From NCBI RefSeq assembly GCF_002127325.2, contig NC_035433.2, positions 14,124,611 to 14,188,610 on the forward strand: a stretch of DNA of 64,000 nt, in the 5' to 3' direction. Below, one piece after another: positions 23,787 through 34,587 of the stretch. The translations under genes and the position numbers were made by a program. The notes below the pieces were generated by a model. The model saw only the letters and a list, made by a program, of their open reading frames with translations. It did no database searches and was not told the origin of the DNA. Numbering within the stretch: the stretch's first letter is position 1; each line of letters opens with the position of its first letter. The stretch is from Helianthus annuus. Its lineage: Eukaryota; Streptophyta; Magnoliopsida; Asterales; Asteraceae.

Positions 23787-24025
23787 GACTCGCAACTGCG
23801 TCGTTGCGACTCGCAACCAAGGCATTCCGACTCGAGACCACGCAGTTGCGACTCGCAACCAAAGCGTGACAACTCGAAACCACGAGATTACGACTCGAGA
23901 CTACGACCGTTGCGACTCGCAACCACAGCGTGATGACTCGAGACCACGCGGTTGCGACTCGCAACCATAACGTGACAAGCCGAAACCACCTGGTTGCGAC
24001 TCGAGACCAGCTGGTTGCGACTGGG
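23787..24025. repeat. 21-bp minisatellite in the E1 LTR (twelve units)
   Basis: GACTCG or a close variant starts at 23787, 23808, 23829, 23850, 23871, 23892, 23914, 23935, 23956, 23977, 23998 and 24019, so every step is 21 nt except one of 22. Units alternate GACTCGCAACCA- and GACTCGAGACCA-like forms. It is repeated unchanged in the 3' LTR at 31167-31405. Confidence 0.93.
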
Positions 24026-24295
24026 CCGTCCACTTTGGTTATTGGGCCATTTTGTGTTAACTTGGACTATCTGTTAGATGGGCTATCTGTTGACTGGGTT
24101 ATGTGTTACTGTTGACTGCTTAAATGTTTAGGCCGGCCCAATAACCCCATGCCTGTTTACTTGTATGCATGATACGTGCCCGTATATGTTTTACGTGAAT
24201 GCTTGTACACCGAACCTGACCTATACCGGTAACCATGTTAGGACGTGGTGACCAACGTGATTGACAAGTAACCTAAACCTACCGAGCAACCCAAG

Positions 24296-24867
24296 GTGAG
24301 TTCACAACTTAAAAGCATGCGTCCCGGTGGTTTGGGACACGAGACTAACAACCCTATCCCCTGGTAAAAGGGGATACCATTTACATACCTTCCCTAGTTA
24401 TTGGGAACAAAACTTACTTTTCCTTCCCGGGTATTGGGAAACCTTTTGGTTAATTACTGTTTATACGGATTGCAACTAACGGCACTAAACGAAACTCTAT
24501 CACTCAAGTCCCTACTACAAATACCGATTAGTCGCCGGGTTCAGGCGAGCGGGTTATTAGTTGATAGCGCTATTTAGGTGTTTACCAGCCTCACACCGTG
24601 CCCTGGTTTGGGACGGTCGTGAACTAATGTACCCAGAAATCCGTCAATGATGATAGAACATTGACATCGGGGCATCCTGCGGATACGCAACGGTTACCTA
24701 GTGTTCGGTATTGGAAAAACAGTTTAGTCGCTAACTTTTGGGGTAGCTCCCCAGGGCATGTATAAACGGATAAATTAACCGGTGAAACAAAGTTTTTGGT
24801 AATTAAAACTGGACAACTAGTGAACTCACTCAGCATTATTGTTGACCCCTTACTGCATGTTTTGCAG
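24296..24867 (+). other. Predicted R-U5 intron in the E1 5' LTR (572 nt)
   Basis: The donor is CCCAAG|GTGAGTTCAC and the acceptor TGTTTTGCAG|GTAACC. The first ten intron bases (24296-24305) are perfectly complementary to 24820-24829 (GTGAACTCAC), 38 nt before the acceptor. Equivalent sites occur in the B, 33.6-kb and 46.9-kb LTRs. Confidence 0.5.
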
Positions 24868-25171
24868 GTAACCAGTGACGAAGGAGCTTGCAGCTTGGGG
24901 ACGTGTAGTGTCTGTTCACCCTTGTGTTGGGTGTTACCTTATTTTGAATCATGAACTTTGTTTTAAACTACCTTACTTATGCTTCCGCTACTTATTACTG
25001 TTTTGAACTTGAAACTTTAAACTCTGAACTTAACATTTGCTAAGCTTATGAATAGTAAGTATTACTTTTGTTATCAACTTAAGTATTCGGTATAATTGGT
25101 GGCTGGATCCTGGTCAGTCACGCCCCCGAAGCGGGTGTCATCCGCAGGTGGATTTTGGGGGTGTGACAGAT

Positions 25172-25183
25172 TGGTATCAGAGC
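25172..25183 (+). other. E1 primer-binding site (tRNA-iMet)
   Basis: TGGTATCAGAGC, 3 nt after the LTR end. Confidence 0.95.
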
Positions 25184-25187
25184 CATT

Positions 25188-25249
25188 GGTTATAGTGAAC
25201 TTGGTTTTAAAAAGGGGAAAATCTTTTTGGAGAAAACCAGACTATAACC
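25188..25249 (+). other. Stem-loop immediately after the E1 PBS
   Basis: GGTTATAGT (25188-25196) and TGGTTTT (25202-25208) pair with AAAACCA (25233-25239) and ACTATAACC (25241-25249). The same structure follows the PBS at 46922-46982 although the purine-rich loop differs. It could be a packaging or dimerisation signal. Confidence 0.6.
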
Positions 25250-25449
25250 CGTGACTCGTGACGACACTACACTCCAAGTGCAAGGCTCGACACATTTAAC
25301 CTCATAGCTCGGACCAGTGTTTACCTGTTTACTTATGTTTCCTGATTTGCTCTACGTACTAGTATGTCTAAAATTAGATAGATACACCTCTCTCTTCTAT
25401 CTCATTCTCGCTACACTACGACATCACACTCATATTGTGTTTTCTGGTT
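25250..25449 (+). mobile_element. E1 leader between stem-loop and gag ATG
   Basis: About 200 nt of non-coding leader. No ORF or repeat recognised. Confidence 0.6.
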
Positions 25450-28400
25450 ATGAAGACAATGAGTGGACGCGGAAGGGGAAACATCAACATGACACAGGCT
25501 CAGTTCACTAACCTGCTCAACACAGTGGCTGCAGCTTTCGCAGCTCACCCTATAGGTAAGCTCGTTGTTTTAGGATGTTTAGGTCCTACCGCCACATCGA
25601 CTTTTCGCCTCTAAACCTATACACTTCGCTTCTCACGAACAGGTCAGCATGCACCTGCGCAACCACCCGTGTGTACTTTCAAAACTTTCATGGATTGCAA
25701 GCCTCTCCCTTTCAACGGCACTGAGGGTGCCATAGGTCTTCTGCATTGGATTGAGAAGATTGAAGCTGTTTTTGCTGTTTGCGAGTGTCCCCCTGCAAAT
25801 TGGGTGAAATTTGCTACTGCTACGCTTGAAGGGAGCGCGCTTTCTTGGTGGAAGGCGCAGATTCAGATGTTTGGATTGGAAACTGCAAATGCTACGGCAT
25901 GGGAGGATTTCAAGGATATGATTAAGGATGAATACTGTCACCGGGATGACATCCACAAGCTTGAGAATGAGTACTATGAGCTCAAGATGGTTGGGTCGGA
26001 AATTGAAACTTACACCAAGCTGTCTAATGACTATGCTGCTCTCTGCCCGAACATGTCTCGACCAATGTACCGAAGGATCGAACTGTATATCAAAGGTTTG
26101 GCTCCAGAGATTCGAAGCCACGTAACTTCAGCCAACCACACTACCATTCAGCCGATCGTTCGACTTGCTCACAAACTTACTGATCAGGCCGTGGAAGAGG
26201 GCAGGTTGCCCAAAAGGATCAGTGCTACTGTCGGAACTTCTAGTGACAGCAAGCGTAAGTGGGAAGGAAGTCAAAGCAAGGATGCTAACCCCACTCAGGC
26301 CCCAGCACAACAAAGGAAAACTGAAAACAACAAAGGCACCCAGCAACAGGGTGGCTACCGGGGAAGCTACCCTAAGTGCAACAAGTGTAACAAGCACCAC
26401 AATGGGGCATGTAACAAGGGCCAGTGTCAGCGATGCCACAAGATGGGGCACGACGCCAAGGATTGTCGAAGTCAGTTCCCAGCTAGACAGAATCAGCAAC
26501 AACCCCAACAGCAACAGCAGCAGGGAAACAACCGGGCATGTTTTAAGTGTGGAGCTGAGGGGCACTTTAAGAGGGATTGCCCTGAACTGAATCAGAATCG
26601 CAACAATAATCAGGGAGCTGGGAACAACAATCAGAACAACAATGCTGGGAATGGTGCTAGAGGAAGGGCATTCGTGATTGGAGCTGGTGAAGCAAGGAAT
26701 GACCCCAATGTTGTGACGGGTAAGTTCCTACTCGATGATCGTTATGTTTCTGTGTTATTTGATTCCGGTGCCGATGCTAGTTATGTGTCCCTACGTATTA
26801 GTAAGAAGCTTAAACGTCCGCTTTCGTTACTAAGTTCTCCTCACATCGTCGAGTTAGCTAATGGTAGAAACATCGAGGCCTCACATGTTGTCAAAGGCTG
26901 CAAACTAGGGTTGTCTGGTCAGACATTTAGTATCGACCTTTTCCCTGTTACTCTTGGAAGCTTCGACGTCGTTATTGGTATGGATTGGTTATCCAAGCAT
27001 CGCGCTGAGATCCTCTGTCAAGAGAAAGCAGTTCGTATTCCTCGCCGTTCTGGCAAACCCCTCATTGTACAAGGTGGCAAAGGTGGAGAAATCTCCGGCG
27101 TTATTTCTTTCTTGAAAGCCCAGAAGTGTCTACGAAAGGGGCACACCGCTATCTTAGCACTTGTTACCAACACGCAGGAAAAGGAGAAGAGGATTGAAGA
27201 TTTTCCAGTAGTGCGTGACTACCCCGAGGTATTTCCTGAGGAATTACCTGGACTCCCTCCTCATCGTCAGGTCGAATTCCAAATCGAGCTAGCTCCCGGA
27301 GCAGCGCCTATAGCTCGTGCGCCTTACCGTCTAGCCCCCGCGGAATTGAAGGAACTCTCGACGCAACTACAAGAACTTTTGGATAAAGGATTTATCCGTC
27401 CTAGTTCATCACCCTGGGGAGCACCGGTACTCTTTGTTAAGAAGAAGGATGGCACGTTCCGAATGTGCATAGACTACCGTGAGTTGAACAAGGTTACCAT
27501 CAAGAATCGTTACCCTCTCCCGCGAATCGATGACCTATTCGATCAATTGCAAGGATCGAGCTACTACTCTAAGATTGACCTGCGATCAGGCTATCATCAG
27601 TTAAGGGTCCGTAATGAAGACATCTCCAAAACTGCATTCAGAACTCGTTATGGTCATTATGAATTCCTCGTTATGCCCTTTGGAATGACCAACGCGCCTG
27701 CAGTATTCATGGATCTTATGAACCGAGTATGCAAACCCTACCTCGACAAATTTGTGATCGTGTTTATAGACGACATCTTGATCTACTCGAAAAGTCAGGA
27801 AGAGCATGAACAGCACCTACGCCTTATCCTCGAACTCCTTCGCAATGAGCAACTGTATGCCAAGTTCTCGAAATGCGACTTCTGGATTCGAGAAGTCCAT
27901 TTCCTTGGGCACGTGGTTAACAAGGATGGAATCCACGTCGACCCAGCTAAGATCGACTCTATAAAGAATTGGCCTACCCCTAAGACTCCGACTGAAGTTC
28001 GCCAATTCTTGGGATTGGCAGGTTACTACCGCAGATTCATTCAAGGATTCTCAAAGATTGCACAACCCCTCACTACGCTCACTCAGAAAGGCGTCACCTA
28101 CAAGTGGAATGAAGCACATGAATCTGCTTTTCAGAGGCTTAAGGATAACCTCTGCAGTGCTCCTATTCTCTCGTTACCTGAAGGCACTGACGACTTTGTG
28201 GTCTACTGCGATGCGTCTATTCATGGGCTCGGTTGCGTGTTGATGCAACGCGAGAAAGTTATTGCTTACGCCTCTCGACAACTTAAGACACATGAAAGGA
28301 ACTACACAACACACGACTTGGAACTGGGAGCAGTGATATTTGCGCTTAAGATATGGAGACATTACCTGTACGGTACCAAGTGCACCATTTACACCGATCA

Positions 28401-30075
28401 CAGGAGTCTCGAGCATATCTTTAAGCAGAAGGAGTTAAACATGCGACAACGTCGATGGGTTGAACTTCTGAATGATTATGAATGCGCCATCAAGTATCAT
28501 CCGGGCAAGGCCAATGTTGTGGCAGACGCCCTCAGCCGAAAAGACACTATACCAAAGCGCGTGCGAGCATTACAACTTACCATCCAGTCTAGTCTCCCTA
28601 CCCAGATTCGAAATGCTCAGGTTGAAGCTCTGAAACCGGAAAACATCAGGGCTGAGTCCCTGCGAGGATCGAGGCAGCAGCTAGAACAGAAAGAAGACGG
28701 CGCCTACTATGTGGCAGGGCGCATTTGGGTCCCACTATACGGAGATCTACGAGAGCTTGTGATGGACGAAGCCCATAAGTCCCGTTATTCAGTACATCCT
28801 GGTGCAGATAAGATGTACCACGACTTAAGGACCACTTACTGGTGGCCTGGCATGAAAGCCCACATAGCAGCCTACGTTGGCAAATGTTTGACCTGCGCAA
28901 GAGTCAAGATCGAGTATCAGAAACCCGCAGGCCTCCTCCAGCAACCGGAAATCCCGAAATGGAAATGGGAACAGATTTCCATGGATTTTGTCACAGGGCT
29001 ACCTAGATCCCAACGCGGGAATGACACTATTTGGGTGATAGTAGATCGATTGACTAAGTCTGCACACTTTCTGGCCATTAAGGAAACAGACAAGTTTTCT
29101 ACCTTAGCAGAAATCTATTTGAAGGAAGTAGTCTCCAGGCACGGGGTGCCAACTTCTATTATTTCCGACCGAGACGCTCGTTTTACTTCCGAGTTGTGGC
29201 AAGCTATGCACAAATCCTTTGGCTCACGTTTGGACATGAGCACCGCTTATCACCCGCAAACGGATGGGCAGTCTGAACGCACCATCCAAACCCTGGAAGA
29301 CATGCTTAGAGCATGTGTGATCGATTTTGGCAAGAACTGGGAGAAGCATCTACCGTTGGTGGAATTCTCCTACAACAACAGCTACCACACTAGCATTCAG
29401 GCGGCACCTTTTGAGGCATTGTACGGTCGTAAATGCCGATCACCTCTTTGCTGGGCGGAAATAGGTGACAGTCAGCTCACAGGCCCAGAACTAGTGGTAG
29501 ACACAACAGAAAAGATTTCCCAGATCAGGCAACGCATGGCGGCAGCTCGTGACCGTCAGAAAAGCTACGCTGACAAGCGTAGAAAACCGTTAGAATTCCA
29601 GGTCGGGGACCGGGTTCTACTTAAGGTCTCACCCTGGAAGGGTGTGGTCCGTTTCGGTAAACGGGGCAAGCTGAATCCACGGTATGTTGGACCATTCGAA
29701 ATTACCGAGAAAATCGGTAAGGTTGCTTATAGATTGAACCTGCCTGCAGAGCTGAGTGCAGTGCACAACGTTTTTCACGTATCTAACCTGAAGAAGTGTT
29801 TGTCGGATGAAACACTTGTGATTTCTTTTAAGGAACTGACGATTGATGAACAGCTACACTTTACTGAGGAACCGATTGAGATCATGAATCGAGAGATCAA
29901 AACCCTCAAACGTAGCCAGATACCCCTTGTACGAGTTCGTTGGAACTCGCGACGCGGCCCAGAGTTTACCTGGGAGCGGGAGGACCAGATGAAGTCCAAG
30001 TATCCCCAGTTATTCCCAAACGAAAACCCCAGCACTGAAGCTACAACCGAATTTCGGGACGAAATTCCAAACTAA
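25450..30075 (+). CDS. E1 gag-pol polyprotein (spliced, 1512 codons before the stop)
   Basis: Exon 1 (25450-25555) starts at an ATG and encodes 35 codons plus one base. Exon 2 runs from 25643 to the stop at 30073-30075. Unspliced, the exon 2 frame meets a TAA at 25612-25614. From codon 1 at 25669, the domains are: Gag about 5-180; CCHC knuckles at C253-C266 and C291-C304; protease DSGA at 365-368; reverse transcriptase with FIDD at 699-702; RNase H with D848 and D910; integrase HHCC (H1036, H1043, C1073, C1076) and catalytic D1106, D1167 and E1203; chromodomain about 1401-1449. Every catalytic residue checked is present and there is no frameshift. The order PR-RT-RH-INT with a C-terminal chromodomain defines a Ty3/gypsy chromovirus. 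The intron call is inference. The alternative is initiation inside exon 2 at a later ATG. Confidence 0.93.
25556..25642 (+). other. Predicted 87-nt intron in E1 gag
   Basis: The donor is TATAG|GTAAGC and the acceptor CACGAACAG|GTCAG. A branch-point-like CTAAAC lies at 25611-25616 and pyrimidine-rich sequence precedes the acceptor. Removal keeps frame through a split Gly codon. Confidence 0.65.
30049..30067 (+). other. Outer hairpin at the end of E1 pol
   Basis: GAATTTCG-GGA-CGAAATTC, a perfect 8-bp stem, overlaps the last codons of pol. It precedes a purine tract and a decoy LTR start (TGTGACACCCC at 30087) by 19 nt. Confidence 0.75.
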
Positions 30076-30130
30076 CGGGGGGATGATGTGACACCCCGTT
30101 AAAACACGCTAGCTTGGCAGTGGCTGCCTT

Positions 30131-30149
30131 AACTTTCGGGACGAAAGTT
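30131..30149 (+). other. Inner hairpin before the E1 polypurine tract
   Basis: AACTTTCG-GGA-CGAAAGTT, a perfect 8-bp stem, ends 18 nt before the true 3' LTR start (30168). The tract between contains CTTGGGGATAA. Relative to the outer hairpin the stem shows paired changes. Confidence 0.8.
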
Positions 30150-30167
30150 CTTAAAACTTGGGGATAA

Positions 30168-32547
30168 TGTGACACTCTAGGTTTTTTTTATCCGAACGAA
30201 CACCTTGTAATATTTCGTGTATATAAATATTATTAAATGGAAACGTGATCTTTATTTGTTTAATGTGTGTTGAATATACGTATTATATATAAATGTACGT
30301 GAGTCGAGACCATGACTCGCAACCGGGCGGTTGCGAGTGGGCCTTTGGGCCGTAACCGGTTTGGGTCGAAACCCCAAGCCCAACCCGAAACCCCCTTAGT
30401 CTTGTTGACACTTGGTATATAATCCCCCACTTTCCTTCATTTCCATCATTTTGCACAACACACCAACACACTTCTCCTATTTTCCTCTCAACTAGAAACC
30501 CTCAACAACACACCCCAATCCCTTCCTATTTTCGGTTCAAGCAAGGATCCCGGACAAGAAACTCGGTCAAGATCATCACCCGGACGCTCCATCTTCTCGG
30601 TTCCTTTCTCTTTGTTTTCGGCTCCTTCTTCTTCTTCACAACCGGTTAGTATTATCCTTGTGCATAGGATTTATGTTATGTTGAATGGACTTGTATGCTT
30701 GGTTCATAGTGTTGTGTATGAATTTAGGATGATTTGTGAAGTTGAATATATGTGATAACATGTTTAAATGGCAAGAAAAAGGGGTAGTTTAAAAGTGTTC
30801 ATAGCCAAACATATTATGCTTTATTATTCTTGCAAAATGATGTTGCTAGACTTAAGATTTCGGCTACAAATAATATGTTTCTTGTTCTTACATGACAATC
30901 TTGTTTGAAATATATGATTTTCGGTTCAAAATGCATGGTTATGATTAACATGAAAACCCTAGAAAAACTATGAACTTGATGAACTTGTTGAAGATAGTTT
31001 GAAGATTTAAAATGGCAAAGTTTGATCCAAATTTTATTATAGGCAGATTAGGAAAAGTGTTTGTAGAAACCTTATTGGTAGTTTCCTAATCTGGGTCTGA
31101 TTTCATATGTACAATTTGGACTGTCATATCTGCATCATCACGTGTACATGAAAGTGACAGCATTCCGACTCGCAACTGCGTCGTTGCGACTCGCAACCAA
31201 GGCATTCCGACTCGAGACCACGCAGTTGCGACTCGCAACCAAAGCGTGACAACTCGAAACCACGAGATTACGACTCGAGACTACGACCGTTGCGACTCGC
31301 AACCACAGCGTGATGACTCGAGACCACGCGGTTGCGACTCGCAACCATAACGTGACAAGCCGAAACCACCTGGTTGCGACTCGAGACCAGCTGGTTGCGA
31401 CTGGGCCGTCCACTTTGGTTATTGGGCCATTTTGTGTTAACTTGGACTATCTGTTAGATGGGCTATCTGTTGACTGGGTTATGTGTTACTGTTGACTGCT
31501 TAAATGTTTAGGCCGGCCCAATAACCCCATGCCTGTTTACTTGTATGCATGATACGTGCCCGTATGTGTTTTACGTGAATGCTTGTACACCGAACCTGAC
31601 CTATACCGGTAACCATGTTAGGACGTGGTGACCAACGTGATTGACAAGTAACCTAAACCTACCGAGCAACCCAAGGTGAGTTCACAACTTAAAAGCATGC
31701 GTCCCGGTGGTTTGGGACACGAGACTAACAACCCTATCCCCTGGTAAAAGGGGATACCATTTACATACCTTCCCTAGTTATTGGGAACAAAACTTACTTT
31801 TCCTTCCCGGGTATTGGGAAACCTTTTGGTTAATTACTGTTTATACGGATTGCAACTAACGGCACTAAACGAAACTCTATCACTCAAGTCCCTACTACAA
31901 ATACCGATTAGTCGCCGGGTTCAGGCGAGCGGGTTATTAGTTGATAGCGCTATTTAGGTGTTTACCAGCCTCACACCGTGCCCTGGTTTGGGACGGTCGT
32001 GAACTAATGTACCCAGAAATCCGTCAATGATGATAGAACATTGACATCGGGGCATCCTGCGGATACGCAACGGTTACCTAGTGTTCGGTATTGGAAAAAC
32101 AGTTTAGTCGCTAACTTTTGGGTAGCTCCCCAGGGCATGTATAAACGGATAAATTAACCGGTGAAACAAAGTTTTTGGTAATTAAAACTGGACAACTAGT
32201 GAACTCACTCAGCATTATTGTTGACCCCTTACTGCATGTTTTGCAGGTAACCAGTGACGAAGGAGCTTGCAGCTTGGGGACGTGTAGTGTCTGTTCACCC
32301 TTGTGTTGGGTGTTACCTTATTTTGAATCATGAACTTTGTTTTAAACTACCTTACTTATGCTTCCGCTACTTATTACTGTTTTGAACTTGAAACTTTAAA
32401 CTCTGAACTTAACATTTGCTAAGCTTATGAATAGTAAGTATTACTTTTGTTATCAACTTAAGTATTCGGTATAATTGGTGGCTGGATCCTGGTCAGTCAC
32501 GCCCCCGAAGCGGGTGTCATCCGCAGGTGGATTTTGGGGGTGTGACA
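30168..32547 (+). mobile_element. 3' LTR of E1
   Basis: Same features as the 5' LTR shifted by 7380 nt. The differences are T/A at 22810/30190, T/A near 23065/30445, A/G near 24186/31566 and one missing G near 32122. The TATA box is at 30416-30422, the 21-bp array at 31167-31405 and the predicted intron at 31676-32246. Confidence 0.95.
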
Positions 32548-32552
32548 ACCAA

Positions 32553-33621
32553 GACCCAAGTTTGATGCATCACAATACACGAGGAAATCATCATTGCCCT
32601 CAGGCAAAGATAGAATAGGCGCATCACAAAGCTTCTGCTTCAAGGTCTGAAACGATTCCTCTTGCTTGGATCCCCATTCAAAGGGTTTGTTCTTCTGTGT
32701 TAGAGCAGTTAGAGGAACTGCAATCTTTGAGAAGTTCTTGATGAAGCGGCGATAATAACCCGCCAGACCAAGAAAAGAACGAACTTCAGTAGGAGTAGTA
32801 GGCGTATCCCAATTCTTAATCGCACTAATCTTGGAGGGATCTACATGAATACCTTGTTCGTTGACAATATGACCTAAGAATTGAACTTCCTTAAGCCAAA
32901 ATTCACATTTAGAGAATTTGGCAAAAAGTTGCTCCTTCTTCAGGAGTTCCAGAGTAAGATGAAGATGTTGCTCATGATCAGCTCGCGTCTTAGAATATAT
33001 CAAGATGTCGTCAATGAAAACGATGATGAACTTGTCTAAATAAGGCTTACAAACCCTATTCATCAGGTCCATGAAAACAGCAGGAGCATTAGTCAAACCG
33101 AAAGGCATAACAGTGAACTCATAATGCCCATAACGAGTGCGGAAAGCTGTCTTGGGAATATCTTCTTCATGCACACGAAGTTGATGATACCCAGAACGTA
33201 GATCAATCTTCCAGAAACAAGTAGCACCCTGTAACTGATCAAAGAGATCATCAATGCGAGGTAGGGGACATCGATTCTTGATGGTAAGCTTGTTAAGCTC
33301 ACGATAATCGATACACATCCTGAAAGATCCATCCTTCTTCTCGACAAAAAGAATTGGAGCACCCCAAGGTGAAAAGCTAGGACGAATAAAACCTTTGTCA
33401 GAAAGCTCCTGAAGCTGCTTAGACAATTCTTGCATCTCAGACGGTGCAAGACGATATGGAGATCTGGCAATAGGATTTGCACTAGGTACAAGATCAATAT
33501 GGAACTCGACTTGGCGTGCTGGGGGTAAACCAGGTAACTCTTCAGGAAACAATTCAGGATAATCCCGAACAACATGGATATCTTGAATAGACTTACCTTT
33601 GCCTTTATCTGCTACAACATG
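32553..33621 (-). pseudogene. Element M reverse transcriptase and start of RNase H
   Basis: Between the E1 duplication and the solo-LTR duplication the minus strand is open. It encodes the PR-RT linker ([18 protein letters not shown]), the complete RT core ([45 protein letters not shown]) and the start of RNase H ([11 protein letters not shown]). It continues the M protease at 36665-37023 and is continued by 20948-22787. The apparent 418-codon ORF at 32497-33753 also reads through LTR sequence at both ends by chance. The RT core itself has no stop. Confidence 0.9.
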
Positions 33622-33950
33622 TGTCACACCCCCAAAATCCACCATGCGGAGTACCACCGCTTGGAGGCGTGACGTGACCAGGATCGAGCTACCAATCATA
33701 CTGAACAACGTATTTAAGTAAATCAAGCCAACCACAATACGATTGGTGACCAAAAGCTAGTTAACCAAGTTTTAATTTAGACAGCGGAAGCATAAACATA
33801 AGGTTCAAAACATAAGTTCGCAGTTCATAAGTTTAAAGTCTGACACATAGGTTTAATAAGTTCATAATGATTTAAATACTAAACACTGGACATAACTGTC
33901 CGTACACCACAACGACTCCATCCTCGTGCAAGCTCCAAGCAGTTAGCCAC

Positions 33951-34587
33951 CTGTAAGGCATGTAACAATGAGTCAACAACAAAGTTGAGTGAGTTCATGT
34001 TTGGTGGCTTAGTTTTAAGTTGTTTTCCGAAAACGTGGTTTGTCTTTCGTTGGCGTAATTACCGTGGGGGTTACCCCGTAGTTGAAAGAAAGTTTAACCA
34101 GTTCATTCTTTATTACCCATACCCTGTTCATGATTAGTGGGGGCTTCCCCATGTGAACTACTAGACTGTACCATATCGACCACTACGCAAGTAAGTTGTG
34201 CCCTACATCAGTGTCTATCATCACTGATGGTTTGCCATAGTCCATTAGTACACGCCCGTCCGACTGGCACGGTGTGAGGTTTGTTAAACCTAATAGCGTT
34301 ATTAACTAATGACCCGCTCGCCATTGGCCTCGGCGATTAAGCCGATATAAAATGAGGGACTTATGATAGAGTTTTGTCTAGTAAGTTTTAAGGTTGTTGT
34401 CCTACCCAAGGAGGACGAACGTACGTAGTTCTCCCAAGAGAATACGCAGGATTAATACTGGCATCCTACCCGAGGAGGATGGCCGTACATATCCTACCTA
34501 AGTAAGATATGTAGATTCCGTTTAATTTCTTTTAACCCATTCCCAAACCACCGGGAATCCCATGCCTTAGAAAGTGTGTGAACTCAC
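33951..34587 (-). other. Predicted R-U5 intron (637 nt)
   Basis: Minus-strand donor CCGAG|GTGAGTTCAC at 34587 and acceptor GCCTTACAG|GTGGC at 33951. TGAACTCAC before the acceptor complements the donor. The surrounding conserved block is the same as in the E1 and B LTRs. Confidence 0.45.

Larger units (their letters stand above)
22788..25168 (+). mobile_element. 5' LTR of E1
   Basis: Begins TGTGACACTCTAGG and ends GGGGGTGTGACA, 3 nt before the PBS. It contains a GC-rich inverted motif (GACTCGCAACCGGGCGGTTG and GCGAGT, 22937-22958), a TATA box at 23036-23042, a 21-bp repeat array (23787-24025) and a predicted intron (24296-24867). Confidence 0.95.
22788..32547 (+). mobile_element. Complete Ty3/gypsy chromovirus E1 (Tekay/Del type), 9760 bp
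   Basis: LTRs at 22788-25168 (2381 bp) and 30168-32547 (2380 bp) differ by three substitutions and one 1-nt indel. The element has a 5-bp duplication (ACCAA), PBS, an uninterrupted gag-pol (after removal of a short intron), a purine tract and TG...CA LTR ends. It lies in antisense orientation inside the RNase H region of element M. Everything needed for mobility appears intact. Confidence 0.95.

Noticed and set aside
23758..24033. 91-codon ORF rich in VATRW/SRN repeats, present in both E1 LTRs
   Set aside because: It is a translation of the 21-bp repeat, open because 21 is divisible by three.
32497..33753. A single 418-codon minus-strand ORF
   Set aside because: It is a chance fusion. Both ends read through LTR sequence of two later insertions; only 32553-33621 is element M coding sequence.
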